Below the pieces are notes generated by a model. It saw nothing but the letters and a program-made list of their open reading frames with translations, was not told the DNA's origin and ran no database searches. From Pseudoalteromonas rhizosphaerae (GTDB lineage Bacteria; Pseudomonadota; Gammaproteobacteria; Enterobacterales; Alteromonadaceae), in contig NZ_CABVLM010000011.1 of the NCBI RefSeq assembly GCF_902498845.1, positions 1-64,000 on the forward strand: a stretch of DNA of 64,000 bases. The letters run 5' to 3'. Shown here piece by piece: positions 8,567-17,809 of this stretch; positions within the stretch are counted from its first letter, which is position 1; each line of letters opens with the position of its first letter. The translations under genes were made by a program, and so were the position numbers.

Positions 8567-9757
8567 GTGAATAAAATAAGTACCAAGAAAGAACTATTAG
8601 AATACTCCGAAAGTATTGTAAATACGGTTCGAGAACCACTGATTGTTTTAGACCAGCACTTAAGAGTAGTAACAGCGAGCCGCTCATTTTATGAGTTTTT
8701 TCGCGAAAATCACAAAGACACGGTTGGGAAGCTGATATACAACCTTGGTAATAACCAATGGAACATTCCCAAACTACGTGAATTATTAGAAACTATATTG
8801 CCTCAAAAAACGAGCTTTGATGATTACAAAGTTGAGCATAACTTTAAAACAATTGGCTGGCGCACAATGTTGCTCAACGCAAGGCAAATTAAACGTACGC
8901 AATCAGAAGATCGTATAATTTTATTGTCTATCGAAGACATTACCGAACGTAATGCCATTCAAGAAGGGCTAGTAAAAGCGAACAAAGAGCTGGAAGTGCT
9001 AACTAATGACTTGGAAAGTGCTGCTCGAGTTAAGTCAGAGTTTCTAGCAAATATGTCGCATGAACTAAGAACCCCACTTAATTCTATTAATGGTTTTTCT
9101 GAAGTGCTCTACGATGAAACTTTTGGCACTTTAAACGACAAACAAAAACAGTATGTTAAAAATGTATTGGTGAGCGGCAAACATTTACTGTTACTTATTA
9201 ACGAAATACTGGATATGGCAAAGATTGAAGCAGGCAAAATGAGTCTAACAATCTCTTATTTGCCGATATGCCAAGTATTGCACGAGATTACAGGGCTTAC
9301 AGCTGATACAGCTAATCAGAAAAAATTGAATATGTGTCTTGATATTGCTGATGACTTGCCACCAATTGAAGCTGACTCTCTTAAGGTTAAACAGATACTT
9401 TATAATTTGCTTTCAAATGCAGTGAAATTCACACCAGATGAGGGTCAAATTGGTGTCAAAACACGACATACTGATACAGAAATAGAAATAATAATTTGGG
9501 ATACGGGTATAGGTATTGCTGCTGAAAATATGGAAAAAATATTTGAAGGCTTTTTCCGTATAGAAACCCCCTATTCTAGATTAACCGAAGGTACAGGGCT
9601 TGGACTCCCTATTGCAAAAAGTCTAGTTAAGTTGCATGGAGGCGAGTTTGTTATTGAATCTGAAGGTGTTAATAAAGGCACATCAGTTCGTATCACTTTG
9701 CCAATTAAACAAAAGTCTGTGGCCAAGCATAATGAAAACCAAAATAGTTGTAGTTGA
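8567..9757 (+). CDS. PAS-domain sensor histidine kinase
   Basis: The 396-residue protein has no membrane segment or signal peptide, so it should sense in the cytoplasm. An N-terminal PAS domain (about 15-125, LIVLDQHLRVVTASRSF) is followed by a coiled linker. The H-box is FLANMSHELRTPLNSINGF, and the ATPase domain shows NLLSNAVKF, DTGIGI and GTGLGLPIA. It starts at GTG after AAAGGA. Its 3' end overlaps the next gene, a lone receiver domain, by 26 bases, and an HD-GYP response regulator follows, so the three genes form one signalling unit. The stimulus is unknown. Confidence 0.9.
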   Translation: MNKISTKKELLEYSESIVNTVREPLIVLDQHLRVVTASRSFYEFFRENHKDTVGKLIYNLGNNQWNIPKLRELLETILPQKTSFDDYKVEHNFKTIGWRTMLLNARQIKRTQSEDRIILLSIEDITERNAIQEGLVKANKELEVLTNDLESAARVKSEFLANMSHELRTPLNSINGFSEVLYDETFGTLNDKQKQYVKNVLVSGKHLLLLINEILDMAKIEAGKMSLTISYLPICQVLHEITGLTADTANQKKLNMCLDIADDLPPIEADSLKVKQILYNLLSNAVKFTPDEGQIGVKTRHTDTEIEIIIWDTGIGIAAENMEKIFEGFFRIETPYSRLTEGTGLGLPIAKSLVKLHGGEFVIESEGVNKGTSVRITLPIKQKSVAKHNENQNSCS

Positions 9758-10097
9758 TGATAATGCGAATAATCTATTGCTAGAGGAAGATCTCTTACTC
9801 ATGGCAAATTTTGAAGTATTTACTGCTATGAACGCAACAGATGCGCTTTTGATTATAAAGCGTGAGACTCCAAAAATTATTATATTAGATGTCCAACTCC
9901 CAGATATATCTGGAGCAGAAGTTGCAAAAATTTTGCGTCATGAAAAAGAAACGGCAGATATTCCTATTGTTTTTGTTACGGCTTCTGTTTTACCCGCTGA
10001 TATAGATCAACTACTGTGCATACCTAACTGTGGGTATATTTCTAAGCCTATTGATACACGTACGTTCGCTCAACAAATAAGTTTATATATAAAATAA
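9732..10097 (+). CDS. Single-domain response regulator (CheY-like)
   Basis: The product is a receiver domain only, 121 residues, with the acidic pair in VVVDDN, the phospho-acceptor Asp in IILDVQLPD, Thr in FVTAS and Lys in ISKPID. No output domain is present, so it works by protein contact or phosphotransfer. A longer in-frame opening extends upstream, but MKTKIVVVDD is the natural domain start. The gene starts inside the kinase gene in another frame and ends 40 bases before the HD-GYP gene, which makes it the likely intermediate partner. Confidence 0.9.
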   Translation: MKTKIVVVDDNANNLLLEEDLLLMANFEVFTAMNATDALLIIKRETPKIIILDVQLPDISGAEVAKILRHEKETADIPIVFVTASVLPADIDQLLCIPNCGYISKPIDTRTFAQQISLYIK

Positions 10098-10137
10098 TGA
10101 CTATAATTATTTAAACCTTGATACACAGGAAAAGCTA

Positions 10138-11202
10138 ATGAAAGATAGCACTTTAATTTTGGTTGTAGATGACAACCTTCAAAATATTGAACTTATGCAA
10201 GCTTATCTTGAACCCAAGGGATATAAAACAGTAACAGCGACTGGTGGGCAAGAAGCATTAAATATTTTAGCACAACAACCCGTCGATCTTATTTTACTTG
10301 ATATAATGATGCCTGATATGAACGGCTTTGAAGTAACGCGCAGAGTTAGAGAAGACGCTCTATTAAAGCTATTACCTATCGTCCTTATTACTGCCTTAAG
10401 AGAGACAAAAGAGCGAGTTAAAGGGATTGATGCTGGTTGTGATGATTTTATTACAAAACCTGTAGATAAAAACGAGCTATTATCGCGTGTTAAGTCCCTT
10501 CTTAAGATTAAAGACTATAACGATTTAAGAACAAATTATCAGAAACAATTAGAAGCAGAAGTTGCTCAAAGAACTGAATCACTAAAGCTAGCAATGCAAA
10601 GTATTAAAGCCGCATCACTAGAAACAATTAATAGACTAACCAAAGCTGCTGAATACAAAGATGAAGAAACGGGTGCACACATTCAACGCATGAGCTTATA
10701 TTCCGAAGCCGTTGCACGCAGTGTTGGATTAGATGAGGTAACAGTTGAAAATATTTTATTTTCAGCGTCAATGCACGATCTCGGAAAGATTTCTACACCT
10801 GACCATATTTTGCTAAAAGCAGGACAACTAGATGCTGCAGAATGGGAAATAATGAAACAGCATACCGTTGTAGGCGCCAGTATACTTTCGGGTTCTGATT
10901 CTGAAGTTATTAAGTTAGGCGAAGTTATTGCCCGCTCACACCATGAAAAATGGGACGGATCTGGTTATCCTGATGGCTTAAAAGGTAATGAAATTCCAAT
11001 TGCAGCACGCGTAGTTGCTATTGCTGATGTATTTGATGCCCTGTCGTCAAAGCGTCCTTATAAAAAATCATTTTCTGAAGAAAAAACATTTGCCATTATT
11101 GCAGAAGGCAGTGGGAATCACTTTGACCCCAAAGTAGTAGATGCTTTTTTTGCAGTTAAAGAAGAGATTTTAGCGATTAAACAAAAGTATGCTGAAAAGT
11201 AA
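10138..11202 (+). CDS. Response regulator with HD-GYP phosphodiesterase domain
   Basis: The 354-residue protein has an N-terminal receiver (about 5-122, with LLDIMMPDM and ITKPVD), a coiled-coil linker (about 130-170) and a C-terminal HD-GYP domain. The HD motif is MHDLGKIS, followed by HTVVGA, SHHEKWDGSGYPDG and ADVFDALSS, so metal ligands and GYP are intact. It is predicted to hydrolyse cyclic di-GMP under control of the upstream kinase and receiver. ACAGGAAAAG precedes the ATG. The output process is not indicated by its neighbours. Confidence 0.93.
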   Translation: MKDSTLILVVDDNLQNIELMQAYLEPKGYKTVTATGGQEALNILAQQPVDLILLDIMMPDMNGFEVTRRVREDALLKLLPIVLITALRETKERVKGIDAGCDDFITKPVDKNELLSRVKSLLKIKDYNDLRTNYQKQLEAEVAQRTESLKLAMQSIKAASLETINRLTKAAEYKDEETGAHIQRMSLYSEAVARSVGLDEVTVENILFSASMHDLGKISTPDHILLKAGQLDAAEWEIMKQHTVVGASILSGSDSEVIKLGEVIARSHHEKWDGSGYPDGLKGNEIPIAARVVAIADVFDALSSKRPYKKSFSEEKTFAIIAEGSGNHFDPKVVDAFFAVKEEILAIKQKYAEK

Positions 11203-11420
11203 CACGCCCATAATCAATTAGATGAAACGCCATTAACGGACCTAGTACCAATAATCCTTCACCAATGGAAGGCTTTCCTCAAGTAGGTTTTTTAAGAGTT
11301 TTATCACTTCTGCCAATATTGAATGGGATAGCAGCAATGATAAAATCACGGCTCACTTAGATGTGAATACACAATGCGATATAAAGGCATTAACTAAACT
11401 CTAGTTAATACTTAAAATAC

Positions 11421-11855
11421 CTACCACTCAAACATGTAAGCCATTTTGCTGATCATTTTCAGTGGAATGTTATGGCTATTACGTTTGGCGTACAGGTGTT
11501 GCATTGATTTGTCTTTTACTTCACCCACAATCACTTCTTTAACTTGGTAGCCTAGTGCAACAGCGGCTTGGCTATAAGCAATAAATTCCCATTTCTTGAT
11601 GTTAGTATTATCAACGATAATAAGTGGGATTTCTTGCGCTAACGCATTTATAAAACGAGCTAAATTTAAATTGTGGTATTGCGACTGCTTGAACTTATCA
11701 AAATGATACTCCCCTTGCTCATTATAAAAATAATCATCGGTCGAACAAATTAAGTATTGGCTTTGATCGCCCGCTACCATTTCATCGGCTAGGTTTTGCG
11801 CATAATAAGACTTACCACACCCTGGTAAACCACGTAAAATAAAGACTTGTTTCAT
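11421..11855 (-). CDS. P-loop ATPase/kinase-like protein
   Basis: The 144-residue product opens with a clear Walker A motif (LRGLPGCGKSYYAQ), followed by STDDYF and IIVDNTNI. This arrangement is typical of small AAA/zeta-toxin-like and polynucleotide-kinase-like P-loop proteins. The substrate cannot be told from sequence. It is a single minus-strand gene between the signalling module and asnS. The 218 bases after the HD-GYP gene contain nothing I recognise. A 67-residue opening upstream (11882-12085) looks non-coding. Confidence 0.75.
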   Translation of the reverse strand: MKQVFILRGLPGCGKSYYAQNLADEMVAGDQSQYLICSTDDYFYNEQGEYHFDKFKQSQYHNLNLARFINALAQEIPLIIVDNTNIKKWEFIAYSQAAVALGYQVKEVIVGEVKDKSMQHLYAKRNSHNIPLKMISKMAYMFEW

Positions 11856-12142
11856 AATACCTATATGTTTAGCAAGTTAGTTTAAATATCGTAATTGCAT
11901 ATAATGCCACAAAACCCGTTTTTATCGCAGTGAAAATCGCCTTTAAATTTTGATCTAAGTTGTTTCTTATCACAAAAAATTAAAGTTCTAGGTTTTAAAC
12001 GACAAAAAACCACAAAAATGCAAAAGAATAAGCAAAGAGTTACTTTTGAATGTTTTTTTATTTTACATTCAAAGGTAAGATACACCGTTCAAGTGCAATA
12101 GCGCACATATTAATGTAGGCAACTTATATCATTGGAGTGAAG

Positions 12143-13540
12143 ATGAGCCACTTAGCGATTTCAGAGCTATTAAAAGGCAAGGTTGCGGTAGACAGCCAAG
12201 TAACAATTAAAGGCTGGATCCGTACACGCCGCGATTCAAAAGCAGGAATTTCATTTTTAGCCGTTCATGACGGTTCGTGTTTTGATCCTATTCAAGCGGT
12301 AGTACCTAATTCACTAAATAATTATGATGAAGTTACTAGCCTAACAGCCGGTTGCTCTGTGTCAGTTACTGGTGTTTTAGTACAATCAGCAGGCCAAGGT
12401 CAATCTTTCGAAATTCAAGCAAATAGCGTACAGGTACTTGGTTGGGTAGAAAACCCAGACTCATACCCAATGTCGGCAAAACGCCACAGCATTGAGTATT
12501 TACGTGAGCACGCTCACCTTCGCCCACGTACCAATATGATTGGTGCGGTAACACGTGTACGTAACTGTTTAGCGCAAGCTATTCACCGTTTCTACCATGA
12601 GCAAGGTTATTACTGGATCAGCACCCCTATCATCACCGCAAGTGACTGTGAAGGTGCAGGCGAAATGTTCCGCGTATCAACGCTTGATATGCAAAACTTG
12701 CCACGTACAGATAAAGGCGATGTTGATTACAGCGAAGACTTCTTTGGTAAAGAAGCATTCCTTACTGTATCAGGTCAGTTAAATGGTGAGACTTACGCCT
12801 CAGCGATGTCAAAAATTTATACTTTTGGCCCGACTTTCCGTGCAGAGAATTCAAATACTTCTCGCCACTTGGCAGAGTTTTGGATGGTCGAGCCAGAAGT
12901 TGCGTTTGCTGATTTAGAAGATATCGCCAAACTTGCTGAAAACATGCTTAAGTATGTGTTCAAAGCGGTGCTTGAAGAACGTCGTGATGATATGGAATTT
13001 TTTGCTCAACGTGTTGAGAAAACTGCTATCACGCGCCTAGAAGAATTTGTTGAGAAAGATTTTGCACAAGTTGATTACACTGATGCAGTAGAAATTCTTA
13101 AAAACTGTGGTAAGAAATTTGAATACGCCGTTGAATGGGGTGTTGACTTACAATCTGAGCACGAGCGTTACTTAGCAGAAGAGCACTTTAAAGCACCGGT
13201 AGTTATTAAAAACTACCCACGTGATATTAAAGCATTCTACATGCGCCAAAATGAAGACGGCAAAACCGTTGCTGCAATGGACGTTGTAGCACCAGGTATT
13301 GGCGAGATCATTGGTGGTTCACAACGTGAAGAACGTCTTGATGTACTTGATGCACGTTTAGAAGAAATGGGCTTAAACAAAGAAGACTACAGCTGGTATC
13401 GCGACCTACGTAAATACGGCACTGTACCACACTCAGGTTTTGGCCTAGGTTTTGAACGTTTAGTTGCCTATGTAACGGGTATGGGCAACGTACGTGACGT
13501 AATCGCCTTCCCTCGTACCAAAGGCAGTGCAACTTACTAA
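12143..13540 (+). CDS. asnS: Asparaginyl-tRNA synthetase
   Basis: The 465-residue class II synthetase charges tRNA-Asn with asparagine. An N-terminal anticodon-binding OB fold (about 15-100, with GWIRTRRDS) precedes the catalytic domain. Motif 2 is [17 protein letters not shown] and motif 3 is [10 protein letters not shown]. Length agrees with E. coli AsnS. I choose the ATG at 12143, five bases after GGAG; a GTG six bases upstream overlaps that site. A strong terminator follows. Confidence 0.97.
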   Translation: MSHLAISELLKGKVAVDSQVTIKGWIRTRRDSKAGISFLAVHDGSCFDPIQAVVPNSLNNYDEVTSLTAGCSVSVTGVLVQSAGQGQSFEIQANSVQVLGWVENPDSYPMSAKRHSIEYLREHAHLRPRTNMIGAVTRVRNCLAQAIHRFYHEQGYYWISTPIITASDCEGAGEMFRVSTLDMQNLPRTDKGDVDYSEDFFGKEAFLTVSGQLNGETYASAMSKIYTFGPTFRAENSNTSRHLAEFWMVEPEVAFADLEDIAKLAENMLKYVFKAVLEERRDDMEFFAQRVEKTAITRLEEFVEKDFAQVDYTDAVEILKNCGKKFEYAVEWGVDLQSEHERYLAEEHFKAPVVIKNYPRDIKAFYMRQNEDGKTVAAMDVVAPGIGEIIGGSQREERLDVLDARLEEMGLNKEDYSWYRDLRKYGTVPHSGFGLGFERLVAYVTGMGNVRDVIAFPRTKGSATY

Positions 13541-13576
13541 AATGAGTTGATGCTCATTACTGCAATAGATTACTGC

Positions 13577-13604
13577 AAAAGCCAACCTTAGGGTTGGCTT
13601 TTTT
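13577..13604 (+). terminator. asnS terminator
   Basis: The hairpin AAGCCAACC-TTAG-GGTTGGCTT is followed by TTTTT, 37 bases after the asnS stop. Confidence 0.9.
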
Positions 13605-13699
13605 AATGGTAAATTTATGCCCATATAAGACCTTTTAATAATTGATTTAGTTTGTTTTATATTCAAAACTAAAAATTACAATAAAAAAAGGCCAATGGC

Positions 13700-15241
13700 A
13701 TGAATTTAAACTCACTGTTTTATGCATTATTCTATTTCGTAATTGCTGTACTGTACTTTTTTGCACAACTGACTCTAGTTAGCGCGCTGCTGTTATCTGC
13801 ATTTAGCGCTCTGATATTTTTTCGGGAGAAAGTTTTTGCTAAAAAAGCTCCAGTTAAGCCTGAACCTGATAAACATGCAGTTATTACTAAGGTTGCTGAT
13901 AATATCACTAAGGCAACGTCTAAAAATGCTATCGGTGCAGCAGAAGTTGCATTTTATATTGATAGTTTAGCCAAAGAAATTGATGGCTGTTATAGCGAAA
14001 GTGAAGCCGTTAGCCAAGCAACCCAAGCGCTATTCCACAATAGTAGCGAGCTGACTAATGATATAACCACCGTTAGCCAAGCAATGATGCAAACAACAAA
14101 GGCATCGAGTTCTGCTGATCAGCGCCTGCAATTGGCCACAGAACAAATAGACTCGTTATCTGGCTCCATTGATAAGGTATCTAAGCAACTCGATCTACTG
14201 CTAAAAAGTGCCACAGATATTCAAAGTATTACCCAAGTTATTCAAACTATTGCAGAGCAAACCAACCTACTCGCATTAAACGCAGCTATTGAAGCGGCTC
14301 GTGCTGGCGAGCAAGGCAGAGGCTTTGCTGTGGTTGCCGATGAAGTACGAAACCTAGCTAATAAAACTAATCAAGCCACTAAACAAATTGCAGATATGCT
14401 CACGGAAATTAATGCCAATAGCATGCAAACAAATGACGACATGAAGCAAGTATCAACACGCAGTGATTCTGTAAAACAACAACTAGAGAACGTCACTCAA
14501 TCATTTTTAGCAATTAACCACGATATTAGTGAGTCATCATCAACACTTGAAAACATGCAGCAAGCAGTCAGTGCGTTTCAAAATGCAACCACACAAATTA
14601 ATACCTCGGTGGGTAGTATTAGCCACCTACTCGCTGAAGTATCCACTAAAAGTACTTCAATCTCTGATCAAGCCTCTAATTTATCACTGGGATCTGAAAC
14701 AATTTTCAGAGAGCTTAATAAAGTAGAACATAACGCATTCTTTAAACCTATTTTAGAAGCTGCACTACAAGCAAGCTCAGCCATATCAACTAAATTTATA
14801 GAGCTACTAGCAACATCACAACTAAGCGAGAAACAGTTATTTTCTCAAGATTATAGAGAAATACCCAATAGTAACCCAACCAAGTACAGCACCGACTACG
14901 ACAGCTTAACCGATAAAGTTTTACCGCCAATACAAGAACCGATTCTTGAAAATAAACAAATCCTATTTGCTGGTGCAGTCGACAAAAAAGGTTACTTCCC
15001 TACCCACAATAAACGCTACAGCCAGCCTTTAACGGGCAACTACCAACAAGATTTAGTGAATAACCGTACTAAACGTATTTTCAACGATGCCACCGGCAGC
15101 CGCTGTGGCAGCCACACTGAGAGCTTTTTACTACAAACCTATAAACGTGATACCGGCGAGATTTTACATGACCTATCAGTACCCATTTATGTAAATGGCA
15201 AACACTGGGGCGGCTTTAGAATTGGTTTTAAAAGCAGTTGA
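13700..15241 (+). CDS. Methyl-accepting chemotaxis protein with C-terminal sensor-like tail
   Basis: The 513-residue protein has two N-terminal hydrophobic segments (about 8-24 and 26-42) with almost no loop between them, so there is no periplasmic sensor domain. No HAMP domain is obvious. The signalling hairpin tip [19 protein letters not shown] lies near residue 190. The last 130 residues form a separate conserved module ([49 protein letters not shown]), which probably acts as a cytoplasmic or membrane-proximal sensor. The ligand is unknown. The gene stands alone, with no che genes nearby. Confidence 0.9.
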   Translation: MNLNSLFYALFYFVIAVLYFFAQLTLVSALLLSAFSALIFFREKVFAKKAPVKPEPDKHAVITKVADNITKATSKNAIGAAEVAFYIDSLAKEIDGCYSESEAVSQATQALFHNSSELTNDITTVSQAMMQTTKASSSADQRLQLATEQIDSLSGSIDKVSKQLDLLLKSATDIQSITQVIQTIAEQTNLLALNAAIEAARAGEQGRGFAVVADEVRNLANKTNQATKQIADMLTEINANSMQTNDDMKQVSTRSDSVKQQLENVTQSFLAINHDISESSSTLENMQQAVSAFQNATTQINTSVGSISHLLAEVSTKSTSISDQASNLSLGSETIFRELNKVEHNAFFKPILEAALQASSAISTKFIELLATSQLSEKQLFSQDYREIPNSNPTKYSTDYDSLTDKVLPPIQEPILENKQILFAGAVDKKGYFPTHNKRYSQPLTGNYQQDLVNNRTKRIFNDATGSRCGSHTESFLLQTYKRDTGEILHDLSVPIYVNGKHWGGFRIGFKSS

Positions 15242-15329
15242 AAAGAAGCTGTAAGCGATAAGTCATTATTAACCACTGTTTTGGGGGAAAATAACAAGTC
15301 TTGAATTTTTGCTATTTTAATCACTTGTT

Positions 15330-15426
15330 TACAAAAGTAATTATTGGTGGAATTATCAAAGTATGTAATATATGCCGTTTTGGTGTGTTATAAAACACCA
15401 AAATGATGTTCAATAAGCTGTAATGT
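15330..15426 (+). other. attI/attC-like site, copy 2
   Basis: This is the second copy of the site at 485-590, in direct orientation to the gene it precedes. Long identical blocks are kept, and the hairpin TTTTGGTGT ... ACACCAAAA has compensating changes against copy 1. The core is degenerate here: GTAATGT where copy 1 has GTTAGGT. The AGGAGG of the next gene follows five bases later. A possible promoter lies inside (TTGGTG, 16 bases, TAATAT). The segment from the chemotaxis gene stop to 15329 holds nothing else that I recognise. Confidence 0.45.
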
Positions 15427-15445
15427 GCTCAGGAGGCTTTTGTAC

Positions 15446-15760
15446 TTGATTGATAATATTTCTTATGCAAAGTATATGATTGAGTGGCTTGATAAATCAG
15501 GTGTCCCAGATAACCAACTTGCCCAAAACTCATTTGAATTAATCAAAGAATATTGGTTTAAAAATACTGATATTAACCTTGAAATAATTCGTAGTAAATT
15601 ATGGGACTGGGTTGATTCAAATGACGGTTATAATTTGACTACAGAACTAGTCATCAAAATGAGAATTATTTTGTGTATGGCTTTTGAGGACAACCAAGAA
15701 CTACAAAATGTTGGCTACTTCGAGGACTTATTGGTAAATTTAGATTCAAATAAAGCTTAG
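15446..15760 (+). CDS. Hypothetical small acidic protein
   Basis: The 104-residue product has no signal peptide or membrane segment and is rich in Asp, Glu, Trp and Leu (ELIKEYWFKNTDINLEI, SKLWDWVDSNDGYN), consistent with a small helical cytoplasmic protein. No family is recognised; the look is that of cassette or immunity-type proteins, but that is only an impression. I choose the TTG at 15446 because AGGAGG lies nine bases upstream. A GTG at 15425 and a TTG at 15440 are too close to, or before, that site. The next gene begins 38 bases after its stop. Confidence 0.6.
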   Translation: MIDNISYAKYMIEWLDKSGVPDNQLAQNSFELIKEYWFKNTDINLEIIRSKLWDWVDSNDGYNLTTELVIKMRIILCMAFEDNQELQNVGYFEDLLVNLDSNKA

Positions 15761-15798
15761 GTATATTAAGCACATAATAAGGCATTAGTTTTCTTATT

Positions 15799-16167
15799 AT
15801 GATTCGTTTTATATTTTTAAGTTTGTTTATGTTGGCAGGGACAACTATGGCTTCAAATGAAATAGGACCACCAGAAGGAGTCTCGGCTGAAGATTGGGAA
15901 GTCTATCTAAAGCACAAAAAGGACTGGGAAGCCATGCTTCAGCAAAGGTTTGAAAATGAACTCAAAGCGACACCACCGTTACCTCCTTGGGAGAAGTTTC
16001 CTGAATATGAATCGGGCAATATATTTTGGCGAATGGGGACAGGTGAAGAGTATCTAACCGATTATTTTACTGTTTATTTAAAGTACGCAAGTAAAGACGA
16101 TATTCAGGCATATAAATTAAAATACTCGGCTCCTAAAACTTGGGAAAGTTGGTATAACGAAAACTAA
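15799..16167 (+). CDS. Hypothetical secreted protein
   Basis: The 122-residue product starts with a signal peptide (MIRFIFLSLFMLAGTTMAS, cleavage likely after Ala-Ser), so the mature form of about 100 residues is periplasmic. The rest is aromatic and charged (DWEVYLKHKKDWEAML, PPLPPWEKFPEY) with no recognisable domain. It may be co-transcribed with the gene 38 bases upstream. Its stop codon lies in AACTAA, immediately followed by the antisense intron-like repeat, as for the genes at 127 and 16994. Confidence 0.6.
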   Translation: MIRFIFLSLFMLAGTTMASNEIGPPEGVSAEDWEVYLKHKKDWEAMLQQRFENELKATPPLPPWEKFPEYESGNIFWRMGTGEEYLTDYFTVYLKYASKDDIQAYKLKYSAPKTWESWYNEN

Positions 16168-16480
16168 TCGGGTAGCCGGAGGTCTCTAACCTCCAGCCCC
16201 CACACCACCCATCATGCACTTTTTATTAAAATGAAGTGCGATGGGCGGTTCATCTCCCGTAATGAATATTGATCCAAATATCTCTCAATGACACTAACCC
16301 TTGTGAAGCTAAGTAATCATTGCCTAATGCAATGTTAATTCCTTTTGTTTTTGAGCTTCTACAAGGGCCTTCGCTTCCAAGCGCCTACTTTTGGTACTGG
16401 TGATACCACAGGCTATTGCGAGCCGTTCGCTGACACCCAGTTTCATTAAACTGCGTACTTTAGTGCGTGCTATTTTTTAT
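16168..16480 (-). repeat. Group II intron-like 3' end fragment, copy 2, with maturase remnant
   Basis: On the minus strand, 16168 to about 16320 repeats copies 1 and 3. The domain V-like stem has an enlarged AT-rich apical arm (GCACTT ... AAGTGC) not seen in copy 1; the domain VI-like hairpin and CTACCCGAT end are intact. Further upstream (16480 to about 16340) the same strand encodes RTKVRSLMKLGVSERLAIAC, which resembles the C-terminal region of group II intron reverse transcriptases, then a divergent tail and a stop. The upstream catalytic domains are absent, so this is a 3' fragment. Confidence 0.5.
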
Positions 16481-16993
16481 AAAGAGCGCCACTGCCGCCA
16501 GTAGCACATTCTTATCCTACGGCGGATCCAGTGATCTAAATCCACCGTTAGCTAATTAAAATAAAGGTCAAAATAGACAGTCCAATGGCGCGACGACAGG
16601 TTTTTCTTGAAGGAATGGCAAACAACGTGGTTTTATAGAGCCGCTTTACTGAGGTGAAAAGCGAAATTTTACGGTCAACAAAGGCATGAAAAAACTGATC
16701 TTACGGGTTCAAACGAAAGTAAACTCCCAATACAACTGTATTGCTTAGTTCATAATATAGAAAAGCTGCAAACAGGCTGCATTAAAACCACTTAAGCCGT
16801 AATATAGCCAGTAAACCAACTGTAATACCTTGCAAAATGCCAATTAAAGCAACAGCAAATCCTTTTTTATATTTTATGTGAAAGTCAGTTGTCGATTGAA
16901 TCAAAATAGGAACTCGGCTATGGTTAATGCATCAATAAAAATAAATTAAAAACGAGTTATTCTACAAGCTCGTTAGGTGAAAAAGGAAGTTCA
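16481..16993. other. Non-coding stretch before the DUF4265 gene, with GTTAGGT core
   Basis: At 16585 a short plus-strand frame (MARRQVFLEGMANNVV, then stop) faintly recalls the N-terminus of REP-associated Y1 transposases; support is weak. At 16951-16978 a hairpin (AACGAG ... CTCGTT) runs into the core GTTAGGT (16972-16978), the same heptamer that precedes the gene at 465. AAGGAAG of the next gene follows directly. The remaining bases show nothing I recognise. Confidence 0.4.
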
Positions 16994-17431
16994 GTGTCTG
17001 CCAAAAAAGTAATGTTCGCTTTAGATATCGAAAACGGTTGGCCACCAGTAAGTGCTGAAGGTGCTTGGTGCGAGCGAGTTAATGGTAACTATAAGTTAGT
17101 TAATGCCCCTTTCTTTGTTCCTGATTTGGCTTATGGCGATATTTTTTCTGCTACTCCTGATGAAGTAAATGAGCATATATTTGAATTTAAAGTTGTAAAA
17201 AAGTCAGGTCATTCTGTTATCTGGGTTATGAATAATGATGGTATCGATACCACTTTTTTCATAGATATGCTTAAACGACTAGGTTGTAAAGTTGAGACTC
17301 TCAACCAGTTTTCTTTAATGTCAGTCGATGTACCGCCAGGACTAGATCTTGATGCACTAGATCCACTATTAGATTTACATGCAGAACAAGGCTTAGAATA
17401 TGCTTTTCCAGTCTGGAGGCACGGTGATTAA
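16994..17431 (+). CDS. DUF4265-like protein
   Basis: The 145-residue product has no signal or membrane segment. The opening FALDIENGWPPVSAEGAWCE, then NAPFFVPDLAYGDI and later SVDVPPGLDLDAL, are features I associate with the DUF4265 family, whose function is unknown. It starts at GTG with AAGGAAG upstream. A GTTAGGT core lies 15 bases before the start. The stop codon is followed within ten bases by ACCTAA and the antisense intron-like repeat, giving the same module layout as the other small genes here. Confidence 0.75.
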   Translation: MSAKKVMFALDIENGWPPVSAEGAWCERVNGNYKLVNAPFFVPDLAYGDIFSATPDEVNEHIFEFKVVKKSGHSVIWVMNNDGIDTTFFIDMLKRLGCKVETLNQFSLMSVDVPPGLDLDALDPLLDLHAEQGLEYAFPVWRHGD

Positions 17432-17440
17432 TTTAACCTA

Positions 17441-17630
17441 ATCGGGTAGCCGGAGGTCTCTAACCTCCAGCCCCCACACCACCCATCATGCACTTTTTAT
17501 TAAAATGAAGTGCGATGGGCGGGTCATCTCCAGTAATGAATATGTATCCAAATATCTCTCAGTGACACTAAACCTTGTGAAGCTAAGTCATTGCCTAGCG
17601 CAATGTTAATTCCTTTTGTTTTCGAGCTTC
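17441..17630 (-). repeat. Group II intron-like 3' end fragment, copy 3
   Basis: This copy is nearly identical to copy 2, including its enlarged domain V-like arm, but carries a GACCCGCC variant where the others read GAACCGCC. Similarity to copy 2 ends near 17630, inside the region matching the maturase tail. The following bases up to 17809 are non-coding with nothing further recognised. Confidence 0.5.
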
Positions 17631-17809
17631 AACGGTAAGCGTATAGCTAACAACACCTAGTTTACTCAATGTTCCAAGGTAACAGCGGCTCAAGGTTATT
17701 AGGCTGCTCAGTAAGGTACCCAAGCAAGTAGAAATATAGTGCTAAAAACTGGACTAACATTGGCACTAAACGATAGCTGAGGCGAAAGCTAAGAACCTTA
17801 ATTAATTAT

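Noticed and set aside
11882-12085. 67-codon minus-strand open frame upstream of asnS
   Set aside because: AT-rich promoter region, no ribosome-binding site, and a Cys/Phe/Lys composition typical of non-coding DNA.
16585-16640. Possible REP-associated transposase start (MARRQVFLEGMANNVV)
   Set aside because: Only 17 codons before a stop; similarity is too short to call, so it is mentioned only in the intergenic entry.
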